Shown here piece by piece: positions 7,613 through 15,879 of a DNA stretch of 35,948 bases (position 1 is the first letter of the stretch; each line of letters starts with the position of its first letter). The stretch is from NCBI RefSeq assembly GCF_900091845.1, contig NZ_FMCI01000353.1, forward strand, positions 1 through 35,948. Reading direction: 5' to 3'. Position numbers and translations under genes: made by a program. Source of the stretch: Streptomyces sp. SolWspMP-5a-2 (GTDB lineage: Bacteria; Actinomycetota; Actinomycetes; Streptomycetales; Streptomycetaceae). Under the pieces are notes generated by a model. It was not told the origin of the DNA and did no database searches. It was given only the letters and a program-made list of their open reading frames with translations.

Positions 7613-8088
7613 GCCGCAGCTGCTGTGCCAGCCGGTCCGAAGACGTCGTCGAAGCGGTGCGCTTGCTCTGTGCGTACGAGGTGGAAGGCGCCGCTGTGGT
7701 GGCGTAAAGCGTGGGCGGTGTAGTAGACAACTTCGGCCGGGGTGAGGACCTTCAGGTCGCCGAAGACGTAGTACAGCGGGGTCGGGGCGTGGGCCGCGGT
7801 GAAGAAGAGACCGGCGGTCACGGTGTCGGCGCTGACGGCGTAGCGGTCGGTGTCGGTGCTGGGCATACGGTCTTTGGCGTCGATGGTGATCAGGTCGGCG
7901 CCGCGGGCGGCGATGAGGTCGGGGAAGTGCCGCAGGGCGGAGCGGGTCCGGCGCAGGGCTTCCTGTACGGCGGGCGGGTAGGTGCCCTGTCCGCAGGGCT
8001 GGACGGTCCAGCCGCAGGCGCGCAGCGCGGCTGCCACCCGACGTTCGTGCATGTCGCCTATCGCCTGGCGGTCCTGCCACTGCGTCAC
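7609..8088 (-). CDS. PD-(D/E)XK-like nuclease
   Basis: A protein of 159 residues with the layout of a small PD-(D/E)XK nuclease: E15 in the first helix (HERRVAAALRACGW), D57 in HFPDLIA, and D70-x-K72 in LITIDAKDRMPS, followed by a predicted helix/strand core. GTG 8088 is preferred because GAGGGGGA lies upstream at good spacing; an ATG at 8118 would add ten residues but has no ribosome site. Such proteins cut DNA with metal help (restriction, resolvase or repair roles). It is divergent from the zinc-cluster/helicase pair and overlaps the small gene at 7436. A role in defence or in telomere-end processing is inference. Confidence 0.7.
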   Translation of the reverse strand: MTQWQDRQAIGDMHERRVAAALRACGWTVQPCGQGTYPPAVQEALRRTRSALRHFPDLIAARGADLITIDAKDRMPSTDTDRYAVSADTVTAGLFFTAAHAPTPLYYVFGDLKVLTPAEVVYYTAHALRHHSGAFHLVRTEQAHRFDDVFGPAGTAAAA

Positions 8089-8169
8089 CCTGGTTCCCCC
8101 TCGGGTAAGTTCTGTCATCCGCACGCGTGATACGAAGGATTCATAGTTCGTCCTACCCCTCTGGGCGCT
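8089..8169. promoter_or_regulatory. divergent intergenic region between nuclease and helicase operons
   Basis: Eighty-one bases separate two outward-reading units, so both promoters must be here or in the adjoining 5' ends. An imperfect inverted repeat (TACGAA about 8131-8136 with TTCGTC about 8147-8152) is a candidate operator. It is less GC-rich than its flanks. I cannot assign -35/-10 boxes with confidence. Confidence 0.4.
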
Positions 8170-9114
8170 ATGATGCTCCTCATGGCGGCATACGTTGACC
8201 CACGCTTTCGTCCTACGCTCTGGCCCGGGACGCCCGTGCCGACACCGGAGTTGATGCCTCTTCGCGGGGCGCGGGCCGACGGCGAGTGGATCGTCTGGAC
8301 CCCGCAGCTCCATTCCCGCTCGCGCACGGTCCCCGTGCCGGAGGACTTCTACCTGCGCGAGTTCATGGAGGTCGACCCCGGGGACCTCCATGCCGTGGCC
8401 GCCTTGATGCGCACTTACGGACACCTCGGCGGGAGCATCGACACCGGGAGCTGGCACGAAGACGAGCACGACCGGCTCAAGGAACTCACCGAGCGCGAAC
8501 ACCCCCGCGCGCCGTTCGCCCTTCACGGCGAACTGGCCACGCTCTACGTGACGCAGGCCAAGACGGCCATCACCACCTGGCTGGCCCTGCGCCGCGAGGG
8601 CGGACTCGACGCGCTCATCGAGCCGGAAGTCTCCGAGGAACAGCTGGCGCAGTGGCAGGCCCAGAACACGCATCGGGACGAGGTGTGGCCACGCGACCTG
8701 GACCATATGCGCGAGCTCGTCCTGGGAATGAGGATCAGCGACCTGGTGGATGAGCTGAACGCCGCGTTGAAGCGGTTCAGCATCGGCATCGGCGGCCTGG
8801 GCGACCGCTACCCCACCATCCTCGCCGTGGCGTTCCTCCAGCTGTACAACCATCTCGCCGAGGACGCCACGATCCGCGAGTGCGCCAACGAGACCTGCCG
8901 CCGCAACTTCGTACGCCAGCGTGGCCGCGCCGCATACGGACAGAACCGCACCAGCGGCATCAAGTACTGCAGCCGCGAATGCGCCCGCGCTCAAGCCCAG
9001 CGCGAGCACCGTCGGCGCCGCAAACAGCAGACCCCGCCCCTGCAGCAGCCGGCGGCCGGGAAACCGACGCCGCAGGACGGACCAGAACCCGTCGGCCAGG
9101 CGGGAGCTGAGTGA
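8170..9114 (+). CDS. C-terminal zinc-cluster protein coupled to the helicase
   Basis: A 314-residue protein. The first ~235 residues are mainly helical with no motif I know. The end carries a four-cysteine cluster, C238-x4-C243 and C267-x3-C271 (RECANETCRRNF ... KYCSRECARAQAQ), then a very basic tail (REHRRRRK), like the CGNR-type zinc fingers of actinobacterial DNA-binding proteins. The tail after it is Pro/Gln rich. Starts at 8170, 8173 and 8182 are all in frame and none has a clear ribosome site. Its stop TGA (9112-9114) overlaps the helicase ATG (9114), so the two are coupled and probably act together, with this protein perhaps binding DNA for the helicase. Confidence 0.75.
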   Translation: MMLLMAAYVDPRFRPTLWPGTPVPTPELMPLRGARADGEWIVWTPQLHSRSRTVPVPEDFYLREFMEVDPGDLHAVAALMRTYGHLGGSIDTGSWHEDEHDRLKELTEREHPRAPFALHGELATLYVTQAKTAITTWLALRREGGLDALIEPEVSEEQLAQWQAQNTHRDEVWPRDLDHMRELVLGMRISDLVDELNAALKRFSIGIGGLGDRYPTILAVAFLQLYNHLAEDATIRECANETCRRNFVRQRGRAAYGQNRTSGIKYCSRECARAQAQREHRRRRKQQTPPLQQPAAGKPTPQDGPEPVGQAGAE

Positions 9115-11762
9115 TGATCAGCCTGCGAGAACACCAGGTGGAAGCGAACGCGCGCATCCGCGCATGGGCGGGATTTCCCACGAGGTCACCTGTACCGGCG
9201 CACGGGTTGCGCGGGACCGTCGTCTCTGCGACCGGCTCCGGGAAGACGATCACCGCCGCGTGGGCCGCACGGGAGTGCTTCCGCGGCGGGCGGATCCTCG
9301 TCATGGTCCCCACCCTCGACCTGCTCGTGCAGACCGCCCAGGCGTGGCGGAGGGTCGGCCACCATGGGCCGATGGTCGCGGTGTGCTCGCTGGAGAAGGA
9401 CGAGGTCCTGGAGCAGCACGGCGTGCGGACTACCACCCACCCGATCCAGCTCGCCCTGTGGGCGGGGCACGGGCCGGTGGTCGTGTTCGCCACGTACGCC
9501 TCACTCGTGGACCGCGAGGACCCCGAGGATGTCACCGGCCGGACGAAGGTGCGCGGGCCGCTGGAGACTGCTCTGGCCGGTGGGCAGCGGCTGTATGGGC
9601 AGACAATGGCCCAGTTCGACCTCGCCGTCATTGACGAAGCCCACTCAACCACCGGTGATCTCGGTCGGCCTTGGGCGGCGGTCCACGACAACATCCGGAT
9701 CCCCGCGGACTTCCGGCTCTACCTGACCGCGACCCCGCGCATCCTCGCCTCCCCCCGCCCGCAGAAGGGCGCGGACGGCCGGGAGCTGGAGATCGCGACG
9801 ATGGCCAGCGACCCGGACGGGCCGTACGGTGAATGGCTGTTCGAGCTCGGGCTGTCGGAGGCGATCGAGCGGGGCATCCTCGCCGGGTTCGAGATCGACG
9901 TGCTGGAGATCCGCGACCCCTCCTCCGTGGCCGGGCTGTCGGAGGAGGCGCTGCGTGGGCGGCGCCTGGCGCTGCTGCAGACCGCGCTCCTGGAGCACGC
10001 TGCCCGGCACAACCTGCGCACCGTCATGACGTTCCACCAGCGGGTGGAGGAAGCCGCCGCGTTCGCGGAGAAGATGCCGCAGACGGCCGCCCGGCTGTAT
10101 GCGACCGAGACCTCCGAGAAGGCCCTGGCCGTCGCGGACGCCCTGCCGAAGTCGTCCATCGGCGCGGAGTTCTACGAGCTGGAGGCCGGCCGCCACGTAC
10201 CCCCGGACAGGGTGTGGTCGGCGTGGCTGTGCGGTGACCACCTCGTCGCCGAACGCCGGGAGGTCCTGCGCCAGTTCGCCGACGGCCTCGACGCCGGCAA
10301 CAAGCGCGTGCACCGGGCGTTCCTGGCCAGCGCGCGGGTCCTGGGCGAGGGCGTCGACATCACCGGTGCGCGCGGCGTGGAGGCCATCTGCTTCGCCGAC
10401 ACCCGCGGCTCCCAGGTCGAGATCGTCCAGAACATCGGCCGTGCCCTGCGCCCCAACCCCGACGGCACGGCCAAGACCGCCAGGATCATCGTGCCCGTCT
10501 TCCTTATGCCCGGCGAAGACCCCACCGACATGGTCGCCTCCGCCTCGTTCCGCCCCCTCACAGCCGTCCTGCAGGGCCTGCGCTCCCACTCGGAATGCCT
10601 CGTCGAACAGCTCGCCTCCCAGGCCCTGACCAGGCAGCCGCGGACGAAGACGCACCACCTCGTCCGCGACGAGGACGGGCGCATCGTCGGTGCCAGCGGC
10701 GAAAGTGACGGTGACGGGGAGCTGGACGGTGCGCAGGGCGCGGTGGGGTCCGTGCTGCTGAACTTCTCGAGTCCCCGCGACCCGGCGATGATCGCGGCGT
10801 TCCTGCGCACGCGGGTGTATCGGCCCGAATCGCTGGTGTGGCTGGAGGGCTACCAGGCCCTGCTGCGCTGGCGGAAAGAGAACCACATCACCGGCCTGTA
10901 CGCCGTCCCCTACGACACCGAGACCAAAGCCGGGGCTACGAAGGCGTTTCCGCTCGGCAGGTGGGTGCACCAGCAGCGGCGCACCTACCGCGCCGGTGAA
11001 CTCGACGGCCACCGCCAGGAACTCCTCGACGAAGCTGGCATGGTGTGGGAACCCGGCGAGGAAGCCTGGGAGACCAAACTCGCCGTCCTGCGCTCCTACC
11101 GGCGCGCCCACGGCCACCTCGCCCCCAGACGCGACGCCGTCTGGGGCGACGCCGACAGCGAACTGATCCCGGTCGGGGAGCACATGGCCAACCTCCGCCG
11201 GAAAGACGGCCTCGGCAAGTCCCCGCATCGCGCCGCAACGCGGGCCGCGCAGCTGGCCGCGATCGACCCCGACTGGAACTGCTCCTGGCCACTGGACTGG
11301 CAACGCCACTACCGCGTCCTGGCCGAACTCGCCGCCGACGAACCAAGCTGCCACCTGCCCGACATCGCCCCCGGCGTCCTCTACGAGGGCGACGACGTCG
11401 GCAAATGGCTTCAGCGGCAACGCCGCAGCTGGGCGGAGCTCTCCGAGGGACAGCAGCAGCGGCTGACAGCTCTGGGCGTGCAACCCGCCGAACCACCCGC
11501 CCCAGCCTCGGCGGCCAAGGGCGCCGGGAAGGCAGCAGCCTTCCAACGCGGCCTGGCAGCCCTCACCCAGTACATCCAGCGGGAAGGCAGAACCGTCGTT
11601 GGAAGGGCGCACATCGAGCAGTTGCCGGACGGTTCGGCGATCAGGCTGGGTGTGTTTCTGAGTAACCAGAAGGCCAGGCGTGACCGGCTGGAGGCGGAGC
11701 AACGAGCAGCCCTCGCTCAGCTGGGCTACACCTGGGCCGAAGGGCAGCCCGAGCGCGGCTGA
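9114..11762 (+). CDS. subtelomeric SF2 helicase with C-terminal HA repeats (TtrA-like)
   Basis: A DEAH-type helicase of 882 residues. Motifs: SATGSGKT (about 37-44, Walker A), VIDEAHST (about 172-179), YLTATPR (about 203-209), ARVLGEGVDITG in the second RecA domain, and QNIGRALRP (about 439-447, motif VI). From about residue 575 come roughly four helicase-associated (HA) units, with signatures such as FPLGRWVHQQRR, LAAIDPDWNCSWPLDWQRHY and GKWLQRQRRSW. HA units are predicted DNA-binding modules. Related helicase-like genes (ttrA) sit at Streptomyces chromosome ends and have been linked to conjugal transfer. The Tn7-like operon begins 116 bp after its stop, and the TniQ of that operon carries similar HA units. 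A broken relative lies at 1521. Confidence 0.88.
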   Translation: MISLREHQVEANARIRAWAGFPTRSPVPAHGLRGTVVSATGSGKTITAAWAARECFRGGRILVMVPTLDLLVQTAQAWRRVGHHGPMVAVCSLEKDEVLEQHGVRTTTHPIQLALWAGHGPVVVFATYASLVDREDPEDVTGRTKVRGPLETALAGGQRLYGQTMAQFDLAVIDEAHSTTGDLGRPWAAVHDNIRIPADFRLYLTATPRILASPRPQKGADGRELEIATMASDPDGPYGEWLFELGLSEAIERGILAGFEIDVLEIRDPSSVAGLSEEALRGRRLALLQTALLEHAARHNLRTVMTFHQRVEEAAAFAEKMPQTAARLYATETSEKALAVADALPKSSIGAEFYELEAGRHVPPDRVWSAWLCGDHLVAERREVLRQFADGLDAGNKRVHRAFLASARVLGEGVDITGARGVEAICFADTRGSQVEIVQNIGRALRPNPDGTAKTARIIVPVFLMPGEDPTDMVASASFRPLTAVLQGLRSHSECLVEQLASQALTRQPRTKTHHLVRDEDGRIVGASGESDGDGELDGAQGAVGSVLLNFSSPRDPAMIAAFLRTRVYRPESLVWLEGYQALLRWRKENHITGLYAVPYDTETKAGATKAFPLGRWVHQQRRTYRAGELDGHRQELLDEAGMVWEPGEEAWETKLAVLRSYRRAHGHLAPRRDAVWGDADSELIPVGEHMANLRRKDGLGKSPHRAATRAAQLAAIDPDWNCSWPLDWQRHYRVLAELAADEPSCHLPDIAPGVLYEGDDVGKWLQRQRRSWAELSEGQQQRLTALGVQPAEPPAPASAAKGAGKAAAFQRGLAALTQYIQREGRTVVGRAHIEQLPDGSAIRLGVFLSNQKARRDRLEAEQRAALAQLGYTWAEGQPERG

Positions 11763-11878
11763 CAGCACGTCTGCGGGGTCAGGAACGCCTGGCAGAACCG
11801 GGATCTGGTTCTGGTACGCATTTGCCGTTGGCTTGTTATGCCCATTACCGGATGAGCCGATAAGGCGTTTGGCTCTAT
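11763..11878. promoter_or_regulatory. tnsA upstream region; candidate transposon end
   Basis: Holds a 7-bp inverted repeat (CAGAACC 11794-11800 / GGTTCTG 11808-11814), possibly a helicase terminator, then a less GC-rich stretch. CGTTGGCTTGTTATG (11826-11840) and CGTTTGGCTCTATGT (11866-11880) look like degenerate copies of one motif about 40 bases apart, which is how TnsB sites are arranged in Tn7 ends. TGTTATGCCC (from 11834) is a possible TGT terminus. This is a prediction only; no 5-bp target duplication was found. Confidence 0.4.
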
Positions 11879-12634
11879 GTGCGGAGCGCGGAATGGGATG
11901 CGGCAGGGGCCGGGCCGGCCGATGTCGGGGCTGTAGACGTACGGTTCCTGGCTGCGGGCGGGGCGACGGAGTGTTCGCCGTGGCCGGCGGCTGCCGACGT
12001 GGCCTTCGAGCGGTGTCCGCCTCTGAGGCCGTTTCCAGTCCGCAAGGGCAAGCGCATGGCGCCGGGATGGTGGTGGTCGGCGACCACCGGGGGGCTCGTG
12101 CACTACGGGTCTGGGGCGATGCGTCTGCATCTGATGCTCCTCGACCGCGATCCACGCGTCCAAGGCCTGGCCAGTCAGCCGCTGGAACTGCGGTGGCGTG
12201 CGCCGGAGGGCGGGCGGACGCATGTCCCGCAGGTGATGCTCCGGCTCACCGACGGCCAGGGGGTCTTGGCGGACTGCACTGCCGCAGGGGAGCTTTCCGG
12301 GCGGCAGCGGTCCCTCGCGGCGGTGGTCGGTGAGGTGTGTGCGGGGGTGGGCTGGCGGTACTGGGTGCTGGGGCCGGTCGATCCGGTCTACCGGGCCAAC
12401 GTGACCTGGCTGGCCGGATATCGGCATCCGCGGTACCGCGCAGGACAGCAACTGGCAGCGGCGTTGCGGGAGTCGTTCGCAAGCCGTACGCCGCTGTGGG
12501 AGGGCGTGCGCCAGACCGGGGATCCGATGGTGGTCCTTCCCGCGCTGTTCCATGCTCTGTGGGCGGGGCAGCTGTCCGCCGATCTGGGCGCTCCGATGCA
12601 TGAGCGGATGCCGGTGTGGGCGCCGGCGGCGTGA
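11879..12634 (+). CDS. tnsA: TnsA-like transposase subunit, active site apparently degenerate
   Basis: A 251-residue member of the actinobacterial TnsA-like family: FERCPPLRPFPVRKGKR, then PGWWWSATTGGLVHYGS, then LMLLDRDPRVQGLASQPLEL, and at the end VLPALFHALWAGQLSADL. TnsA normally cuts the 5' transposon strands with a restriction-like Glu/Asp/Gln-Lys site. Here the usual (E)S-x-L-E position reads GSGAMR, and the usual PD[FY] motif reads VPQVM, so the catalytic Glu and Asp seem to be absent. It may serve as a structural partner of TnsB/TnsC only. GTG 11879 is the first start; it partly overlaps a putative TnsB site, so a later start is possible. The stop overlaps the tnsB ATG (TGATG). Confidence 0.8.
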   Translation: MRSAEWDAAGAGPADVGAVDVRFLAAGGATECSPWPAAADVAFERCPPLRPFPVRKGKRMAPGWWWSATTGGLVHYGSGAMRLHLMLLDRDPRVQGLASQPLELRWRAPEGGRTHVPQVMLRLTDGQGVLADCTAAGELSGRQRSLAAVVGEVCAGVGWRYWVLGPVDPVYRANVTWLAGYRHPRYRAGQQLAAALRESFASRTPLWEGVRQTGDPMVVLPALFHALWAGQLSADLGAPMHERMPVWAPAA

Positions 12635-14856
12635 TGGGAGCACGGGGCCGGGGGTCCGGCGGGCCGGTGGTGGAGGTGGGGGCCCGGGTGCGGTTCGAGG
12701 GGCGGGCCTGGACGGTAGCGGCCCTCACCGGCGGGCAGGTGCGGCTGATCGCCGAGAACGGGGAGATGGCGGCACTGCTGCTGTCGCTGTTGTTCGCCGA
12801 CGAGGGGTTCGAGGTCGTGGCCGCGCCGGCCGTCTGCCGGGTACCGCCGCTGGGCCTGCTGGAGTCGCTGCCCGCACCGGTGCGGGAGCGGGCGCTTGCC
12901 TGGGAGCGGCACGTGCGGGAGGTGGAGACCGGGCACCCCGGCGGATCCGGTGCGGCCAGCCCCGCGCGGGCTGCGTACGACCCGCAGGTGCGGACGCTGG
13001 CGCAGCGGGACGAGGCGAAGGCGGCGGAGCTGTCGGCAGCGGGGATGGCGACCAGCGCGGTGACGGTGCGGCGGATGCGGGCCCGCTACCGCGACGGCGG
13101 GGTGTGGGCACTGGTGGATCAGCGGGCCGTTCGGCCCCGGTCGGCACTGGGGCGGGCGGATGAGCGGGTGGTGGCCGCCCTGCTCGAGGTGCTGGAGGCC
13201 GGGCAGGAACGCTCCAGTGGGACGCTGGGGCGGCTGCGCGTGTACACCGAGCGGCTGCTGGCCGAGCGGCACGGCCCCGGGGTGGTGCCGCTGCCGTCGA
13301 CGGCGACGTTCAACCGGCTCGTTCACGCCCTGGCCGACGGGCGAGGGCTGCTGGGCAGTGCGCGCCAGCGCCGCTGGCGCTCGGCGCGCCCGGCTCCCCC
13401 GTTCGTCCCGACGACGGTGATGGCGCCGGGTGAGCTGGTGATGATGGACAGCACCGTGCTGGATGTCTTCGTGGTGCTCGACGAGGGGGTGGTGGAGCGG
13501 CCCGAGCTGACGATCGCGCTGGATGTGGCGACCCGCAGTATCTGCGCGGCCGTGCTGCGGCCGAAGGGGACCCGCAGTGTGGACGCGGCGCAGTTGCTGG
13601 CGCAGATGATGATGCCGGCGCCGATGCGGCCCGCGTGGCCCGAGGTGCTGGCGATGGAATGCTCGGTGATCCCGTACGAGCGGCTGCTGAGCGTGGACGA
13701 CCGGCTGAAAGGTGCCGCGGCGCGGCCGATGATCACCCCGCGGACCGTCGTGGTCGATCAGGGCAAGGTGTTCGTCTCGTCCTCGTTCGTCGCTGCCTGC
13801 GGGTCGCTGGGCATTTCCCTGCAGCCGGCGCCGCCGGGCAACGGGCCGGCCAAAGGGCATGTGGAGCGCACGTTCTCCTCGATCAACACGCTGTTCGCCC
13901 AGCACGTGGCCGGCTACACGGGTTCCCACACCGGCGAGCGCGGCCGGGATACCGAAGGCGAGGCGGTATGGACGCTGGCCCAGCTGGACGACCTGCTGCA
14001 GGAGTGGATCATCTGCGGGTGGCAGGAGCGCGAGCACGACGGGCTGCGGCACCCGATGATGCCCCGCCGCGCTCTGTCGCCGAACGAGATGTGGGCGGCA
14101 CTGGTCGCCGTGTGCGGGTACGTCCCGGTACCGCTGGGGCGCGAGGACTACATCGAGCTGATGCCCGTCAAACGGCAGAAGATCAACGACTACGGCATCC
14201 GCATCGACTACCGCACCTACGACCACAAGGTCCTCAACCCTTACCGAGGCGAGTCCTCGCCCGCGGCGGACGGGCTGTGGGAGATCCACTGCAACCCGCA
14301 CGCCCCTGGCCAGGTCTGGGTGCGTCTGCCGGATGCCGGCCTGCCGCAGGGATACCGCTGGGAGGCGGTGCCCTGGATCCACCGCACCCTGGTCACCGCC
14401 CCGTTCACCGACTTCACCTGGCAGCACGTCAGGCGCACCGTCGCCCAGCGCGGCAGCCGCGTGAGCCACGAACACGACCTGGCCCTCGCGCTGCGCGAGC
14501 TGTTGGAACGCGCCGCCGCCGGACACGGCACCCGCCGGGAGAAGGTCGTCGCCGCCCGGGCCCGCGCCGGTGCCGGTGCCGGTGCCGCCGCGAACGAGGA
14601 CGGCGCAGTATGGGGGATCCTGTACGGCCAGCAGCCGCCGGCCGGGGTGCTGGAGCCTGATAGTGAGAACCTCTTCGCCGATGACGGCGAAGACGAGGAC
14701 GCTTGCGCCGGCGACGGTGGCGTGGGCATCGGGCCGGCTGACGGCGCGCTGCTGAGCGGCCATTCGGCCGGTCTGCCGCAGGAAGCCGATACGCCTGCGC
14801 CTGTGCCTCCCCGGGTCACGGTCTACGACCCCGTCGAGGAGTCCCTGCGATGGTGA
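12634..14856 (+). CDS. tnsB: TnsB-like DDE transposase
   Basis: A 740-residue transposase that would bind the transposon ends and join the 3' strands to target DNA. The N-terminal half has helix-turn-helix-like DNA-binding segments (about 120-200, with VTVRRMRARYRDGGVWALVD). The RNase-H core has D272 (LVMMDSTVLDV), D375 (VVVDQGKVF) and E411 (GHVERTF). The spacing of 35 between the second Asp and the Glu is classic for this group. A beta-barrel-like region follows, and an acidic Ala/Gly-rich tail that may contact TnsC. ATG 12634 overlaps the tnsA stop. It appears intact and is the likely core catalytic subunit. Confidence 0.93.
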   Translation: MGARGRGSGGPVVEVGARVRFEGRAWTVAALTGGQVRLIAENGEMAALLLSLLFADEGFEVVAAPAVCRVPPLGLLESLPAPVRERALAWERHVREVETGHPGGSGAASPARAAYDPQVRTLAQRDEAKAAELSAAGMATSAVTVRRMRARYRDGGVWALVDQRAVRPRSALGRADERVVAALLEVLEAGQERSSGTLGRLRVYTERLLAERHGPGVVPLPSTATFNRLVHALADGRGLLGSARQRRWRSARPAPPFVPTTVMAPGELVMMDSTVLDVFVVLDEGVVERPELTIALDVATRSICAAVLRPKGTRSVDAAQLLAQMMMPAPMRPAWPEVLAMECSVIPYERLLSVDDRLKGAAARPMITPRTVVVDQGKVFVSSSFVAACGSLGISLQPAPPGNGPAKGHVERTFSSINTLFAQHVAGYTGSHTGERGRDTEGEAVWTLAQLDDLLQEWIICGWQEREHDGLRHPMMPRRALSPNEMWAALVAVCGYVPVPLGREDYIELMPVKRQKINDYGIRIDYRTYDHKVLNPYRGESSPAADGLWEIHCNPHAPGQVWVRLPDAGLPQGYRWEAVPWIHRTLVTAPFTDFTWQHVRRTVAQRGSRVSHEHDLALALRELLERAAAGHGTRREKVVAARARAGAGAGAAANEDGAVWGILYGQQPPAGVLEPDSENLFADDGEDEDACAGDGGVGIGPADGALLSGHSAGLPQEADTPAPVPPRVTVYDPVEESLRW

Positions 14857-15869
14857 GCCTGTCCCCGAACGACACCGCCGGGTTCGCCCCGCTGGCCCCT
14901 CCGACCGTATGGCAGGGCTGGGACGCCTTCGTTCACCGGGCACCGGCCCCCGCCCGGGATGCCGCCGACCCGGTCTGGTCGCAGACGGAGCGCGAGGACT
15001 ACCACTCCGAACTCGCCGTCATGCGTACCCCGGCCATGGACAGTGTCTTCACCGCCGTACGCCGGCTGCTGCTGGTCAACCGCCGCCAGCAGGCCGGCGC
15101 CCGCCGCGGTCTGATCATCTCCGGCCCGGCCACCATGGGTAAGACCACCACGATGATGGCGCTCGGGCGGTCCTTCCAGCTGGCCGACGCCCGCCAACAC
15201 CCAGGACAGGCCGCGCGCAGGCCTGTGCTGTTCATCAGCGTGCCGCCGGCCGCCACCCCGAAGATGCTCGTCAGCGAGTTCGCCCGGTTCCTCAACATGC
15301 CCATCACCGACCGCCTCAACCAGACCCAGATCACCGGCGCCGTGTGCGACCTGCTTGGCGAGCTGGGCACCCAGCTGGTCCTCGTCGACGACGTCCACCT
15401 CCTGGACACCCAGCGGCGCGCCGGCGCGGAAACCTCCGACCAGCTCAAGTACCTCGGCGAGCGGATCCCGGCCACCTTCGTGTACTCCGCGATCGACATC
15501 GAGACCTCCTCACTGCTCAGCGGAGTGCGCGGGGCCCAGATCGCCGGCCGGTTCAAGCTCTTCAGGCACCGGCCGCTGGCGTACGCGACCGAGCAGGACC
15601 GGGCCGTCTGGAACGACCTCGTGCAGGCCATGGAGAACCTGCTGCGGCTGCGCGCACACCGGACCGGAACCCTGGTCAAGCACGCCGCCTACCTCCACGC
15701 CCGCACCGCGGGCCGGATCGGCAGCCTCTCCCACCTCATCCGTGAAGCCGCCCTGATCGCGATCACGGAAGGCACCGAGCGGATCACCAAACAGCTGCTC
15801 GCCGAGGTCGAACTCGACGCGGCCGCCGAAGCCCGGGGCAGGCCGTCCCGGCCCGCACGGCGCACGTAG
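14850..15869 (+). CDS. tnsC: TnsC-like AAA+ ATPase of the transposon
   Basis: A 339-residue AAA+ regulator of the TnsC/TniB type. Walker A is GPATMGKT (about 91-98), Walker B LVLVDDVHLL (about 174-183), and a sensor/arginine region follows with helices to the C terminus. TnsC-type proteins polymerise on target DNA marked by TniQ/TnsD and recruit the TnsAB transposase. The ATG at 14850 overlaps the end of tnsB by seven bases; GTG 14853 is an alternative. All four genes run in one direction with overlaps or an 10-base gap, so they form one operon. No residues are obviously missing. Confidence 0.92.
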   Translation: MVSLSPNDTAGFAPLAPPTVWQGWDAFVHRAPAPARDAADPVWSQTEREDYHSELAVMRTPAMDSVFTAVRRLLLVNRRQQAGARRGLIISGPATMGKTTTMMALGRSFQLADARQHPGQAARRPVLFISVPPAATPKMLVSEFARFLNMPITDRLNQTQITGAVCDLLGELGTQLVLVDDVHLLDTQRRAGAETSDQLKYLGERIPATFVYSAIDIETSSLLSGVRGAQIAGRFKLFRHRPLAYATEQDRAVWNDLVQAMENLLRLRAHRTGTLVKHAAYLHARTAGRIGSLSHLIREAALIAITEGTERITKQLLAEVELDAAAEARGRPSRPARRT

Positions 15870-15879
15870 GGCATCCGCA

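Noticed and set aside
9645..12155. Long minus-strand open frame (836 codons) opposite the helicase
   Set aside because: A shadow of high third-position GC in the helicase gene; it has no domain signatures and Gly/Arg/Val-rich composition.
12388..14943. Long minus-strand open frame (851 codons) opposite tnsB
   Set aside because: Antisense shadow of a clear DDE transposase; His/Arg/Gly-rich, no motif.
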